This document shows positions 1-11,289 of a stretch of DNA of 64,000 nt, one piece after another. Location of the stretch: assembly GCA_030268105.1 (NCBI GenBank), contig BSDZ01000004.1, forward strand, positions 1,599,001 to 1,663,000, given 5' to 3'. Under the pieces are notes generated by a model. The model was given only the letters and a program-made list of their open reading frames with translations. It searched no databases and was not told the origin of the DNA. The DNA comes from Volvox africanus. Taxonomy: Eukaryota; Chlorophyta; Chlorophyceae; Chlamydomonadales; Volvocaceae. Within the stretch, counting starts at the first letter, position 1. Every line of letters starts with the position of its first letter. The position numbers were made by a program, and so were the translations under genes.

Positions 1-737
1 CGGCAGTTGCGGGCTCAGGAGGACGCAGGAGGAGTCAACAGTTTCCAGGGTACTGCAGTGTAGCGGCCGAGGAAGGGAGAGGGAGCCAGATGTGCGAGGT
101 GTTCAAGACCTTAACTAGGACAGGCGAATGCAGCAGAGTTAGGTCGTTGCACACAGCTGCAGACATCTTAGCTTGCCTGAGCAATGGCAGGAGGATCAGG
201 GAGCCAGGCGAAGCAAGGTGAGGTAGGGGCCGCGGCGTGGTGCAGCTCCGTCGGGAAGTAGCTAGCGGAAGCGGATAGCACGGAGTACCCCCCCCCCCCA
301 ATATTGAGGGGGCGGCATCTTGAAGTATATAGTGCAGAGGAGGGGGTACATTTCGGAGTCCAGGATGGGAAACAGAGGGCCTTCGTGGAGGAGTGGTGGA
401 CGCAGCAGTGAGGGGGCATCTTTTAGTGCAAGTAACTGGATATCGGTGAGGAATCTAAATCTCTGGATCTGGGACATTTCAAAAGGCTCCTTCAAGGTTG
501 TTTTCCTTCCGTTTGGTCGCAATGTTTTGGTGCGCACTCAGTTAGGTCGGAGGCACCGACCACATTTTCACTGCGGAGTAGGGAAAACTGAATTGACCGA
601 CCTCTCCATTGGCAATCGAAACGCAAATGAATCCCGCATACGGAAATTTGTCGCTGCTTCTGCTGTAAGGCCCGGGACGCATCTCTGACTTAGTGCTGGC
701 TGCCCCCGGGAGCTGTTGTATCGGGATCGGGATCAGG
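1..737. other. No gene recognised
   Basis: I see no convincing exon here. A run of ten Cs lies at about 290-299, and the rest reads as non-coding on both strands. It may be the flank or 3' region of something outside the window. Confidence 0.4.
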
Positions 738-1326
738 ACTGCATTTTGGCGATGATGTGTGCGGTGCTGGCACTTAGGTACACCAGCTCGGCCAGGGTCC
801 GCTCCAGGATGACCAATCGCTACAACTCGTTCACCGTTATGCGTTGGGCAACACTGCCCCTCTCTGAGACCTGATACGACCCCGGGCACGTCTTCCCGGC
901 CAGCGAAACAACCAAAAGGCGGACCGCAGGAGCTAACATCGCAGCATATAGGCACATGAGCCGTTCACTGTAATGCGCTCATGGCGACGGGGCAGGCGGG
1001 CCACCTTGTACGCCGGATGCCCAGATGAGGCAAACCAACGGTACAGGCCACTGGCAGTGCGGCAGGTAACGAAGGTAAAGCCGGTGCCGCAAGGGTCCCC
1101 TTCTTGAATCATCCCACGGGTGCGCACAAAGGGCTGCAACAGTCGCACTCTGCGCCCCCTACCACAACCTCTGGATGCATTTCATCTGTATCTGCATTTG
1201 CCGGACATCCTCCTGCTCTTCTCAAGCGCAGTCCATGGGCCTGGGCTCCCACCCCAAGAAGGCCAGGAAGTACCCCCGGTCGCTTGCGTGAATGATGTGC
1301 AACCGAATATTAAGAGGTGCATAATC
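738..1326 (-). pseudogene. Coding-like fragments of an unrecognised protein, probably a relic
   Basis: Three minus-strand pieces look protein-coding but do not join into one open gene. The first (1326 down to 1159) starts after a good acceptor and reads DYAPLNIRLHIIHASDRGYF, then continues in frame through a TGA at 1222-1224 into EEQEDVRQMQIQMKC. The second (about 1132 down to 1007) contains EGDPCGTGFTFVTC and ends in HPAYK before a GT. The third (about 831 down to 738) reads RLVILERTLAELVYLSAS and stops. The last two pieces can be spliced in phase 0. The first cannot be joined to them in phase. I do not recognise the protein. It could be a decayed gene, or the 3' part of a real gene with splice sites I misplace. 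Confidence 0.25.
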
Positions 1327-1391
1327 CTGATTCCGAAGCGCAGTTCTGGCGCCGGGGGGGAGAATACGTGCCACCAGTGCTGCTCGATGCT

Positions 1392-2420
1392 TCAGCTGCT
1401 GGAGGCGCGAGGTTCACCAGCAGCAGCAGCAGCCGTGGCGACGGCGGCGGGATTGGAGCCTGCAGCAGCGTATGACACATGAATCAGGACAAAGCATGGC
1501 GAGAAGCTGTTAAGGAAAGTGCACGCACGTTCCTCAGATACCGTCCTACACGGAAGACTCGCGCTGAGCTAATTGCTCGAGAGCCCCGGAATAAGAAATC
1601 CACGTGCATTTCCACTACAATGCACCACGGCGTCACTGCTGACCTTGGTGCTGAGCCCCACAGCCGCACAGGCTCTCAGACGGTATTATGGGACATTATT
1701 ACCGGTCCCCCAAACCTAAAAACTAAAACCTTCAAGGAAGGCGCATGGGGTTCCGACAGTGACCCACTCACCGGCCCCATTGGAGGTTTTGTGTAGCACC
1801 TCTCCAGCCAGGCGTGCACGCTCAAATAGTGCGTCCCTATACTGGCGCCACGCCTCCTGGCGACGGGCCTCAGCATTAAACCTCTCTGCTTTCCGGCTCA
1901 GTCGCAGGTCCTCAGCAACGCCCCGTTGAAAAGCTTCCCGCCAATCAAGCTCTCGCAGCTTCTGAAAGCGAGTGAACTCTTTGCGGTGCACGCGCAAGTC
2001 ACATCCCTTGGGAGGCCTCAAACCAAGGTGCCGCTGGTACTCCGCCATGTCGGTTGTCTCCCATGCGCTTGGCGGCGCATACGGTGACCGGAATACCACC
2101 GGAAGCGGCCTGTTTGCATCATAGTTCGGGTTGCAAAAGTACCACTGGTGCCGGCTTGGATGACGAATCGCGGGCTTCCGGCCGCGTGATTTGCCTAATA
2201 CCCATTTCCAGTCCCATTTAGGACTTCCATACGTCCACCCAGCCCCGTCGCTAGTACTTGGTCGATCGAGTGCAACGGAAGTTACATCACGAGCTACCGA
2301 CTCGCATGGGCTAATAGTTGTCGATACAGGGTAAACATGACGAAAAGATGAGCTTAAAGTTTTAAGAGGTAAGGGTAGTTGTGTTAAAACCTCTCTCAGG
2401 GGAATTTGTTTTGGAAGCAT
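1392..2420 (-). CDS. Unrecognised basic protein, two exons
   Basis: Modelled as exon 1 at 2420-1772 and exon 2 at 1459-1392, joined in phase 1 across a GT-AG intron, giving 238 residues. The start is the first ATG of a long open frame. Residues 70-215 carry a Trp/Arg-rich stretch (WTYGSPKWDWKW) and then a strongly charged helical segment rich in Arg, Glu and Gln (RKAERFNAEARRQEAWRQ). The second exon is only an Ala-rich tail (SNPAAVATAAAAAGEPRASSS) and is the least certain part; the frame also stays open for 18 further codons past the chosen donor. No catalytic motif or membrane segment is visible. The early residues could act as an organelle presequence, and the basic helical body would suit a mitochondrial-ribosome-type or RNA-associated protein, but that is a guess. 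No family is claimed. Confidence 0.55.
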
Positions 2421-3504
2421 CGCTCCTACTACGTCTGTAGACCTGCTAAGGTCAGAAAATGAGCTTGGCGATAGAATATAATGGTCTCAGCATATGGACT
2501 AAACCAATCTGCCATGTCATTTTGCAATATACGACATAACGACAGGCTCGATCTATGGTTTCAGGAGCTGTGCGTGCGCTGGGGATACATACGCAGGGTC
2601 CAGGACTTATCAACCTAATGGCCGTTGGCCACGACAACCTCTTTCCAAGCCCCATCCAACAGGCGGACGCAGGGCATAAGCTCTAGCCATCCGGGTCCTC
2701 CTCTAATCCTCCTCTGCGGCAGGCAGCTGCGCGGGCAGGGTCTGAGTCCTTTTTCTAATTTAGATCGCTCCCGTGAACAGCACTCAGCGCCTGCCTGTAC
2801 TTGTCTGTCTGAAATACGAGGGGGAAGGCTTGCTCCGCAAACTTGTGCTAAGTTGTGATGCCTGTCAGATATGAGAAGGATGCGCCAAGTGGTTCAGGCT
2901 GCTAAGGCTGCAGCTCTGCGTCCAAGTTAGCGGAGCTTAATTCAAATTCTATCCAAATTACAAGTATGGCTGAGTGCCGGAGCCATTAAAACCAAAAGAG
3001 AACCCTGAAATGGCATTGCTACCTCGATGCGCTCGATATTTCAGACCTGTTCTGACTCTGCCCACCTGCGTGTTTCTAGTGCACGGCCGAGGGGTAATGA
3101 TGTCTTCGCGATATGTGATGCGCAATCATCCTTACATCATGGGTAACGTCATGAAACGTTCCCTCACCGAACTTTGCGGCATGATTTGGAGGGACCTGAA
3201 ATGCTGCACAAGCAAGAGGAACGAGTGAAGATGGCAAGATCTCTACCAACCACGATGGCCCTGCTTTGAGAATCGATATGCCGTAGACTGGCATTAATAA
3301 TATTGAGGTTTTGTAAACAGCACTACAACGCGCCATATTGGACCGTCCTATGTCATATGGAGCACGGGGCCTGGGTGGCCCGGCAGCACAGCGAATTCAG
3401 GCCACTGTCCACACGACACGTATGGCATATCATACAGATATTGTCAAGCACCTTGCAGACCCCTCAGTACGACCCATGCAGCATGAATGCTGGCAATCCC
3501 CAAC
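2421..3504. other. Intergenic between two minus-strand genes; contains a probable poly(A) signal
   Basis: This stretch holds no convincing exon. It lies between the start of the gene at 2420 and the stop of the gene at 3505. A TTACA at 3132-3136 is TGTAA on the minus strand and is the likely poly(A) signal of the upstream gene (stop at 3505), giving a 3' UTR of about 370 bases. The remainder would be the promoter region of the gene starting at 2420. Confidence 0.45.
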
Positions 3505-6500
3505 TTATCCATCGCTGCTGCCCCGGCTGGCAGGTGTGGCCGTCCCGGCCGGTCGGCTGATTCGCACCTTACAGCACTCGTCACCAAACCCTACACTCTC
3601 CTCCAGTCCCACTCGCACTCCGTACTGTGAAAACACCTGCGGATGTGTGACAGTTGTGGAGGGAGGGTGCGCTCAAATCCCGATGAAACCAACCGACCGC
3701 TTCTTGGAACAGGACCAGGCGGAAAGACGTCCGACAGCATGGGGGGAGCCCCGTTGGTGGACCTCTCCTGGCCCGCCATCCCCTTCCCTAGCTATTGGGC
3801 CAGATTCTCACTCAGACCGCAGTCTCGATCATCCCGACCTGGCAGTTACCCCCCACCCCACCTTCCACCCCTTACCTCCAGCCACTGCATGCTGAATTGG
3901 CAACAGAACTCTGGCAGCAGCTCCGTCGCACCCTCCTCCGCCAGAACGGAGTGGAACTTGCAGCTTGTGGCGGTCCATGTCGCTTCTGAATCACCCTCCG
4001 CCACCTCGCCCACCACCAGAGAGCCCATGTCCCCGTGGAGGGACGGCAGGAAGCGAACCGCCTGCGGGCGACAGCGAACCATCGGAGGCGTCAGCAATTG
4101 GCCGTTGTGCGGCACAATCACAGTAACAGGTGATGGCCGGTGAGAGATCGTGTGACATTATGACCCGGTTCGGACTCCCCGAGGTCCGGACGAGGTGCGA
4201 CTCCCCGAGGTGCGGCATATGGATCAGGTGTCTACACCGCATAACCCCATGGAGCTACAGACCTATTAAGGGGCAGCCGTGCAGCATTCCCTCTCTTTCG
4301 AGTCCCGACCGAACCACTCCCCTCAGCTCATGCAACCTCCTCCCTTGATTTCAAGTAACCCCGTCAGCCTGGCCCTGAATAAGCTCCTCTTGAGCGACCT
4401 TGCCGCACAGCACGCTTGAACTGTCAAAACCATCCGGATGCTCCCATTGCCCTTACCTCCGGGCCCTCCCCCGCCTCCCCCTAGCTGCCCAGCTTTCCCG
4501 CACTAACGGAGGGGCTCTCCACAAAGAACACTTCCACAGGGAAGAGGGAGCCCGCAATAACCCTCTCACAGACACAAACGGAGTCAGGCAAGAATGCGGC
4601 GCGACCATTAGTCCACAGTCAGGTATACACGCCCCGCTCCACCCTCCCCGGTCCACCTGCTTGTAAGGATCCTCCGCCAACAGCTTCAACAGTAGCCACA
4701 ACCTGAGCTTGTGCAGCCGCATCATGAGGCCTACCGCCGTGCCGCCCAGGTTGGTGCGAACCACCTGCCGGGACGCAGGGGTTTGGGACGGGGTCACACA
4801 CACGGGGCAGTTCCTTGTGGCGCTGGAAGCTTTGCGACATCACACCTCGGTGCCTCTGGCGCCCAAACAATCATTGGTCGGTCGTGTACGTATCTGACAC
4901 CGCAAGGGGCTGGGGCCCGAATGGAGCAGGAGCTGAAGCTATGTTGTCCGTACTTCGTGTGCTCGTGAAGATACGTAACGCACGGCGCAGTCGGCTCATA
5001 TCACCTCGGGCGGCCCTTGCAGAGAGGCTTTTCACAACTCCCGGTCGTGCTGGGGCTCAAGTGCTGCCTGAGAGCGCTGTGTCACCTGCTCCGCTGCGGG
5101 TCGGGTCGTGTCTGCGCGGTAGGCATTCCCCGGCCCTGGCCCCGGCCCCGGCCCCGGCCCCCGCAGCTCACCTCCCGCACGAGTGCGTCGTCCCCGGTCT
5201 CGTACATCAGGACCTTGTGTGTGGCGATTGCTAGGCAGCACATCAACATGCCGCGATGGGCGACGCCCTGACAGCAGATGGAGGGCACATTGGTGGAGGG
5301 AAAAGGGGCCCGAAATACCGGCCCAGGAGAGCAGCTGATCGGTCAGGACAATGGGTCATATAGAGAAACCCAAGTCAGGCTTAAGGAGAGACGCAGGCCG
5401 CATAGACTGTCACAGCACGGGAACGTGCATTTCATCGGACGTCACAGATAGATGGCCGGACAGGCGGGTTGACACTGGGCCCCTGAGTGGATCTGTTTCG
5501 GCAATTAGGGCCCCCTGACTCAGCAGCAGCTTTCCACGTCCGGGGAGCGCTACCTCGCCCACCTCATAGCGCAGATCACGAAGTAATGGAAGTAATGGAA
5601 TGAGCAGATAACCAAACGTGATGCTGCGTACCGACCAGCTGCATGTATGGGCCACCTGCTCCCGTCGCCCAAGCCGCGAAACGCTGTTGCCCGCACCGCC
5701 CCACGTCCCTTCATTCCGCTTTTACTTCTCCACTTCAACCTCCCCTTTTCCCATCTCCCCTCCCCGAAACCCTTGCCCCACTAGCCCACATCCAAAAACA
5801 CACACAGCACTCCGCACCTCGAGGCCCTTCCCGCGCACGTGGCGAACCCACAGCACCTCAAACTCGCGTTCCACCGCCTCAAACACCTCCTTCTGGCGCC
5901 CCTTAAGGTGCGGCGCCATGCCAGTCCTCTGAATAACGTTCAGCTGCGTGAACAGCGCATTGAACCAGTTGCGCTGCACGCCAAGATTGTCATCGCGGCT
6001 GCTAGGGTATACGACATCAGCGGAGGCGGATTTGTCGCGCCGACTGGCCGGTGCAGATGGGGCTTCGCCCGCCGCAGCTGCTGGAAGGGACACCGCGTTC
6101 ACGTCAGAAGTGGGTCCAAGTGAAGATGGCAATCCGGCGGCAGGTGCGACACTCGCCGTAGCTCTTAAGTGGGTCGTGCTGCCACCAAGAGCCGCAGCCG
6201 CAGAAGTCGCGCCCGGGGAGATGTCCGGAGCACCTCCACTGCCTTCTCTGCTTCGGTCGTTGTTCGGAGCGGCGGGAATTGCGTAAGCGGTGCTGCCCGC
6301 GTCCGGTAAGCCTGAGGCCTGAGCGCTGAAGCTGGCGTACGTTGCTGTGGGTCCGGAGCCGAAGTCTATGATCTTAAAAGGCTCGAGATAAGACCCGCAA
6401 GTGCGAAGGAGCGCGACGCAGCCAAAAGCTGCTCTAGTTGATGATGATGATATTGATGCAAGGCCGCAAGTTGAAAGCGCGATGCCCGACAGCAGCCGCG

Positions 6501-6519
6501 TGGCTCCAGATGCAAACAT
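3505..6519 (-). CDS. Organelle-targeted protein with an L-2-amino-thiazoline-4-carboxylate hydrolase-like domain
   Basis: Six exons: 6519-5818, 5655-5563, 5267-5172, 4764-4657, 4061-3876 and 3636-3505. All five introns are phase 0 with GT-AG ends, and the protein is 438 residues. The first exon has a Ser/Ala/Arg-rich N-terminus (MFASGATRLLSG) of transit-peptide type and a low-complexity linker up to about residue 190. The C-terminal half has the pattern I associate with the ATC-hydrolase family: a helical region (FGYLLIPLLPLLRDLRYE), then SCKFHSVLAEEGATELLPEF followed by CCQFSMQWL, then a final GDECC near the end. In bacteria such proteins open a thiazoline ring during L-cysteine formation. 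The substrate in an alga is unknown, and the family call rests on pattern memory only. The gene structure itself is well supported. Confidence 0.68.
4807..4831. repeat. 25-bp repeat, copy 1
   Basis: This 25-base sequence (begins GCAGTTCCTTGTGG, ends GGAAGCT) occurs again, identical and in the same orientation, at 7501-7525. Copy 1 lies inside an intron of the minus-strand gene at 3505-6519. Copy 2 is just past the stop of the next minus-strand gene. It looks like a leftover of a dispersed element. Confidence 0.7.
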
Positions 6520-7728
6520 GTTATCTTATAGATATCGGGATGTCAGATATCTTGCGGTTTACTAGTGAGCACTTGTCTCCCGTCACCGCTTACTCGGAAG
6601 GGTGACTCTGGGCCTGCACTTTTTCCGTATTAACTACCGCATCTTCTACAGGCTTACTATTAGACGTAGGAAGGGCCACTGGCCGCACAACTTGGGCTCG
6701 GCTGCGTGGGCGTCGCGTAAAGCCGTCAATAAATTTTTGTAGCTGCTGCTGATCGTCCAAGCAAGACAACCCTTGCAAACAATAATTGCACATTTTCCAC
6801 AGGCATGCAAATCGCTTTTCGCCGCTGCCGTTGTGCCTTATTACTACAGCGATCAACGGTATAACGGTTGAACCGAACTGCAGCTTCGCACGTCTGCAGC
6901 AGACATCGAGCGATAAGATAGTTGCGCTTTTAAGAATGGACCCATTTATGTCATAGGTAGGAAATGTCCCGTAGCAGCGAACCAGTGATAAAAACTGCGA
7001 CATCGCCTCGTTACACATTAACCATACCTGTCAGTGGTTGATTACATAACATATTCCCCAGCTATGGTTATACAAACCGTGCACACACTGGTGAGTTCTG
7101 AAGTGTCCCCCTATGCCCCAGACATGTTCCTCCGCCATCCCTTCAGCCCCAGAAGCCCTGCACCAAACATAGTTGTTTAATCATCATACTGTTCGTGTCA
7201 TCAGTCTGAACCCCCCACACACACATCATCACGTGCGCCAAATAGGTTTTCCACCAATTTCGTCCACAGGTATGTGTCATCTCTGTCTGTCCATCTCCAG
7301 GATGGGTCCGAGGTTCAAGACGGCGCTGCACTCTCCAATGACTGAGTGTGAGCCTTATCATGTTGTTGGGCATTGGAGGGGATGGTACAGGAGGCAAGAA
7401 GGTGCCAGGAAGCTGGGAGATAGCAGTGCATTAGGCAGTGCAAACTTGTCGAAGCCTTCAAAATGTTGAGGTTGGAATGCATAAGCCAGTCCATACATAA
7501 GCAGTTCCTTGTGGCGCTGGAAGCTGTGCCGCACGAGGCCGCTGCATTGCAGTTTGGAGGGCTATGACACTCGACACGTGCACAGCATCATCATCACCAT
7601 TATTATCTGGATTTCACCTCGGTTAAACAGGAAGAACACGACCTGAATGGGTCATCATGTCTCTAATAGCGGCACCCTATTAGCGCGAATGACCCAGGTA
7701 ACATCCAGAAGTTAAACGTCCGGTGCCC
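6520..7728. other. Intergenic, no gene recognised
   Basis: This lies between the start of the gene at 6519 and the stop of the gene at 7729. Open frames here (for example minus 7018-6590) lack coding-like composition or splice context. It contains copy 2 of a 25-bp repeat at 7501-7525 and presumably the 3' UTR of the gene ending at 7729. Confidence 0.5.
7501..7525. repeat. 25-bp repeat, copy 2
   Basis: Identical to 4807-4831 over 25 bases in the same orientation. The flanking bases differ, so only a short core is shared. Confidence 0.7.
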
Positions 7729-10700
7729 TCAGTCCCGATGTGCCAACGCGCTCATCAGCAAGCCGGTCTTCTGCATGGCACCTGGCACCTCGTCAAACAC
7801 CACCTGGCGGGCGGCTGGGCTGCGCAGGTGCTCGCCGGCTGCGTCCAGTGCCCGAGATAGGCTGACCCGTGGGTCGGTAACCTGCGGGTCAGTTCACCCC
7901 AGTGGGGGTGCGAAGGCGCAATCCGCGTCACCACCGAGTGCATCGGTGGCGGCTTCATACTTAACCTTGTTGAGAATGATGGCTCGGTATATCATTCGCA
8001 CGAGAGAATGAGAAGGATGAAATAAGTAATGATGCGGCGAGAGGGAGACAGGGGAGCTTTCCTTTCTAACCGACATAATAAACTTCACAACTTCTTAACC
8101 CTAGCTGTGCCCCCAACACAGCCGCGGCAGGTGATATTTTGGCCATTGCGGCCGCCCTGGCTTCCTAGCCTCACACCCTCCATCGTGCGGATCACTTAAG
8201 ACGCGGCTAACTGACACGATGTCTCAAGAGCAAGGTGGAGGTGCACTCGGGACCCCAACACCTCTTTGGCGAGGCTTCGTGACTTTCCCGTGGGGGAGGG
8301 CGGCACGTTTACCTCTCCGGGGTACTCGTGGTAGGTCGCGGCCGCTCCCCGCTGCAGCAGAGCCAGTCTCTCCGTCGCCGTGGCGCCCAGCCGCACCCAG
8401 ACTGCCTGCGCCACCAAGTGCAGCACAGCTGCATGAGCCAGCAGGCGCAGCGAGCTGGGTTGCCGCTCCTGCAGCGGAGAAGCAAGCGCGCACGCAGGGA
8501 GAAGCGGGGAAGCTGTATGAAACTGTTAGTAACAGAAGTGTAGCCGCAGTAAAATCCGGTGGCGACATCCCGTTATCCAGGAGACGACAGGGAATGAGGA
8601 GGGGGGTGGAAGTAAGTGATGTCGGAGTAAGTGATCACCTTCTTGAAGGGCACCTGGTCGGGCCAAGGGAAAGGCCGAACCAAGTGGTGGGAGAACCTGC
8701 AGCGCAGATGGAGTGGAAACAGACCGTGGAATACGGAAAGACACACACACATACACTCACACCTGTTCATCATCACCCGCAGCCGCCGCGCGGCCCAGCC
8801 GTCGAAGAAGTTGCGCGTACGACCTGGCCATAGGTCCCGCCGTACGCTCGTCATCAGATGCTGATAGAGGCGACGGTACTACCACTGATGTGTTTGCGCT
8901 CTCCCCCCTCCGCCCCTCCACTCCCACTCCCGGAATTGATGCAACTAAGGAAGCTGCTCTTCCCTCCGCATCTGGATCCGCCTCAGAAGCTACAGCCGCC
9001 GCCGACTCCGGCACTGACGTGGTACCTGCCGCACAACGCCTCGCTGCTGCTACTGCCGCGGGATGACCGGCAGTAGCACGCAGAGCTGCCAGGTCTCGCC
9101 GTATTGCGGCACTACGCTCCAGCCCCAGGCGCCCCGGCACTAGCTGCAGCAAGGCTTGCACGGAATCCTGCAAGGTAGGTACCGGAGCCGCCGTCACGAT
9201 CGCTGCGGCATCCCCTCTGCGCGTACTGCTGCTGCTGTTGCCGCCGTTGTCGCCAGTGGTGGTGGTGGTGGCGCCGGCGGTTGCCTCCAGGAGGGCCGCT
9301 TCCAGAGCTGCGTTCAGCGGTGCAGCGCAGTAGCAGTGTGCCCCGGGGGGAGGCAGGGGGGGGACAACTTCTATGAAACACGTCTCCGAAGTGCAGATGT
9401 CCCGACCAGAGGAAGCCGGCCTATGGAAGCGCCTTTCGCACCCGGCCATAAAGAGCGGCGCCAAAACTGAGTGAGTTCGGACCGGCGGCCCATGGGTTGG
9501 CGCCATCGTGGCGCACTGCATGGCCTTGCACCGCACTGTGACCATGCCTTGAGTAAGCACGGTGCGGTGCTCCGGGGCGTGGTGTAAGTCCAACGAAGCG
9601 GTCTTTCCGCCAAATGCCTTTCATATGTCTTCCCACTGGCAGCGTACCACGCGCTCTCTTACCCTCGTGCACCTCCAACTGGTCCGCCAGGTACTGGGCG
9701 TAGCGGGCCTCTCGGAAGCTCCACTCGGTCACGGGTGGGGGAGGGGGACCGGCCACTGCCAGGGCGCCCCGCGCCTGTCAGCAGAGATCCCGGCAGCAGA
9801 GATGGAAGCCGTCCCGCGGCCGGTGTTGCGAGCAAAGTAGGGATGGGAGGAAAGGGCAAGGTTGGTGAGGCGGAGGCAAGCACAGGCCGGACGCCAGGTG
9901 GCTGGCCAACAGGCGGGATGGATGGGAATATGAACAAGGTGCGGGTGAGGTGGGGATTTGCACGTGCGTGGTGCTGCGGGGGGCAATGTGGAAAATGGGA
10001 AGTGCAATTTGATGGGTGAGGTACGTCTGAAGGGCTTCCTGGGTCATCGTGAAGGAATTCGCCTTCTTCCACCAGCTATTTGGCGGCACCAGCTGTTTGG
10101 CGGCAACGGCTAAGCAGAGTCCCGGTACATGTACGAGACACGCCCACGATGGAGCGTCGCTCGGGACTGCGTCGCTCCATCGCTCCATCGTGGGCGTGTC
10201 TCGTACATGTACCGGGACTCTGCTTAGCCGTTGCCGCCAAACAGCTGGTGCCGCCAAACAGCGTCGCGCACCTCCGCCATTTTGAGCTGATGAGCCAGCT
10301 GTGTGTGGAAGGGCCGGGATCCGCCAATGTCGCTGTTGCCTGGACCCATAGCTGTACTGGCGCCTCCCTCATACTGTTGCACGTGGCTAACCAAGCGGAG
10401 CTCGCCGAGCTTAGCACGGTCGCCATCTCCCCAGTCCTCCACCTGCCGTGAGAGACATAATAGCCCGAAACTAATTTGTATGAATTCTAATCAGGATCAA
10501 GGACTATTTTTCTTAACCTAGTTAACTGCCGGCAACGGTAACGGCAAAGATCTGAAGATTTACACACAATCGAATCATGCGAATAATATGCATGAAGGAA
10601 ATTGCCTTACACGTTTGAGCAGTTGTGCCTAGCATCCACCTCACCTGCACATAGTCAAGCTTGCCCCTGGCAGCCTCCTCAGGCTTTACCGGCCGGTGCG

Positions 10701-11038
10701 TTGCGATTGACGCCGCCACCTCTTTGAAATCCTAAATTACAATTATTAGAACAAAAAATCCCCAGTTATGGACAGGAGATCATTCGTGTAAGGTTTTTAG
10801 TCAGTAAAGTGTCCCGAGCCGGCCTACAACTGAACCTTGAAGTATACCATGTCCGTTCGCCGACCTTATTGTCGTTACGGAGACTTCCATCACGTTTAGA
10901 TTTATGTTCTTCTGGTTTGCGTGCTCTACCGAAGCCTTTGCTCGATTTGGTCGCAGCTGCGATGATATTGTGAAAAGCATTCCCACGGAACGCGCCACTA
11001 AAACCGTTATGGTAGCAAAAGTTTGAATTGTGCGCCAT
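7729..11038 (-). CDS. Unrecognised eight-exon gene, frame broken by a 169-base insertion
   Basis: Exons: 11038-10865, 10731-10645, 10442-10025 (holding the insertion), 9774-9663, 9547-8763, 8653-8639 (a 15-base micro-exon, VPFKK), 8468-8313 and 7881-7729. If the extra 169 bases are removed from exon 3, every junction is in phase and the product is 576 residues. As it stands, exon 3 runs into TAA inside the insertion. Recognisable stretches are DFKEVAASIATHRPVKPEE, HTQLAHQLKMAEVRDAVW, PPPPPVTEWSFREARYAQYL, a low-complexity Ala/Ser/Thr region in exon 5, and a helical C-terminus (SSLRLLAHAAVLHLVAQAV, QVVFDEVPGAMQKTGLLMS). I do not recognise the family. The first exon is AT-richer than the rest and its ATG and donor are the least certain part; the micro-exon rests on phase alone. 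The gene may be inactive in this strain. Confidence 0.62.
10078..10241. mobile_element. 164-bp foldback insertion with 5-bp target duplication
   Basis: A perfect inverted repeat of 78 bases (10079-10156 and 10181-10258) with a 24-base loop sits inside a coding exon of the minus-strand gene. CAGCT occurs at both edges (10073-10077 and 10242-10246). Deleting 10078-10246 restores a 249-base exon that is phase 0 at both ends and reads VWRHQLVEEGEFLHDD across the join. The inner 61 bases of each arm are foreign to the gene. The outer 17 bases of the left arm copy the adjacent exon sequence in reverse. It may be a miniature foldback element, a templated inverted duplication, or an assembly artefact. 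Confidence 0.8.
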
Positions 11039-11289
11039 GATTTTGGGAAAGAACGAAGTAATCGGACACCTTGAAATTCGTGGTCATTTCGTACGGTTCC
11101 GAAAGTGTTCCTTCAACTCGTGTATCGGTATCTAAACCATTTATGCTCAACTGAGCTTATTTTAAAGTCTTTCCCTGAGGTAATATAAAAAAACAGTCCA
11201 CGCCGGCAGCTTGATGCATTCACATGCAGATTAACTGACAGTAACTTCAGAACACTCACACGTATTATGACTGCAGCGAGTGTTTGAGA
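11039..11289. promoter_or_regulatory. Probable shared divergent promoter
   Basis: Only 251 bases separate the predicted ATG of the minus-strand gene (11038) from that of the plus-strand methyltransferase (11290), so this AT-rich stretch must hold both core promoters if both starts are right. No clear TATA box was identified. Confidence 0.45.

Noticed and set aside
542..955. Long minus-strand frame ending at 542
   Set aside because: Cys/Pro/His-rich odd composition; a different frame of the same DNA reads as better protein (RLVILERTLAELVYLSAS).
8219..8833. 204-codon plus-strand frame
   Set aside because: It is the antisense of minus-strand exons 8313-8468 and neighbours, which splice in phase.
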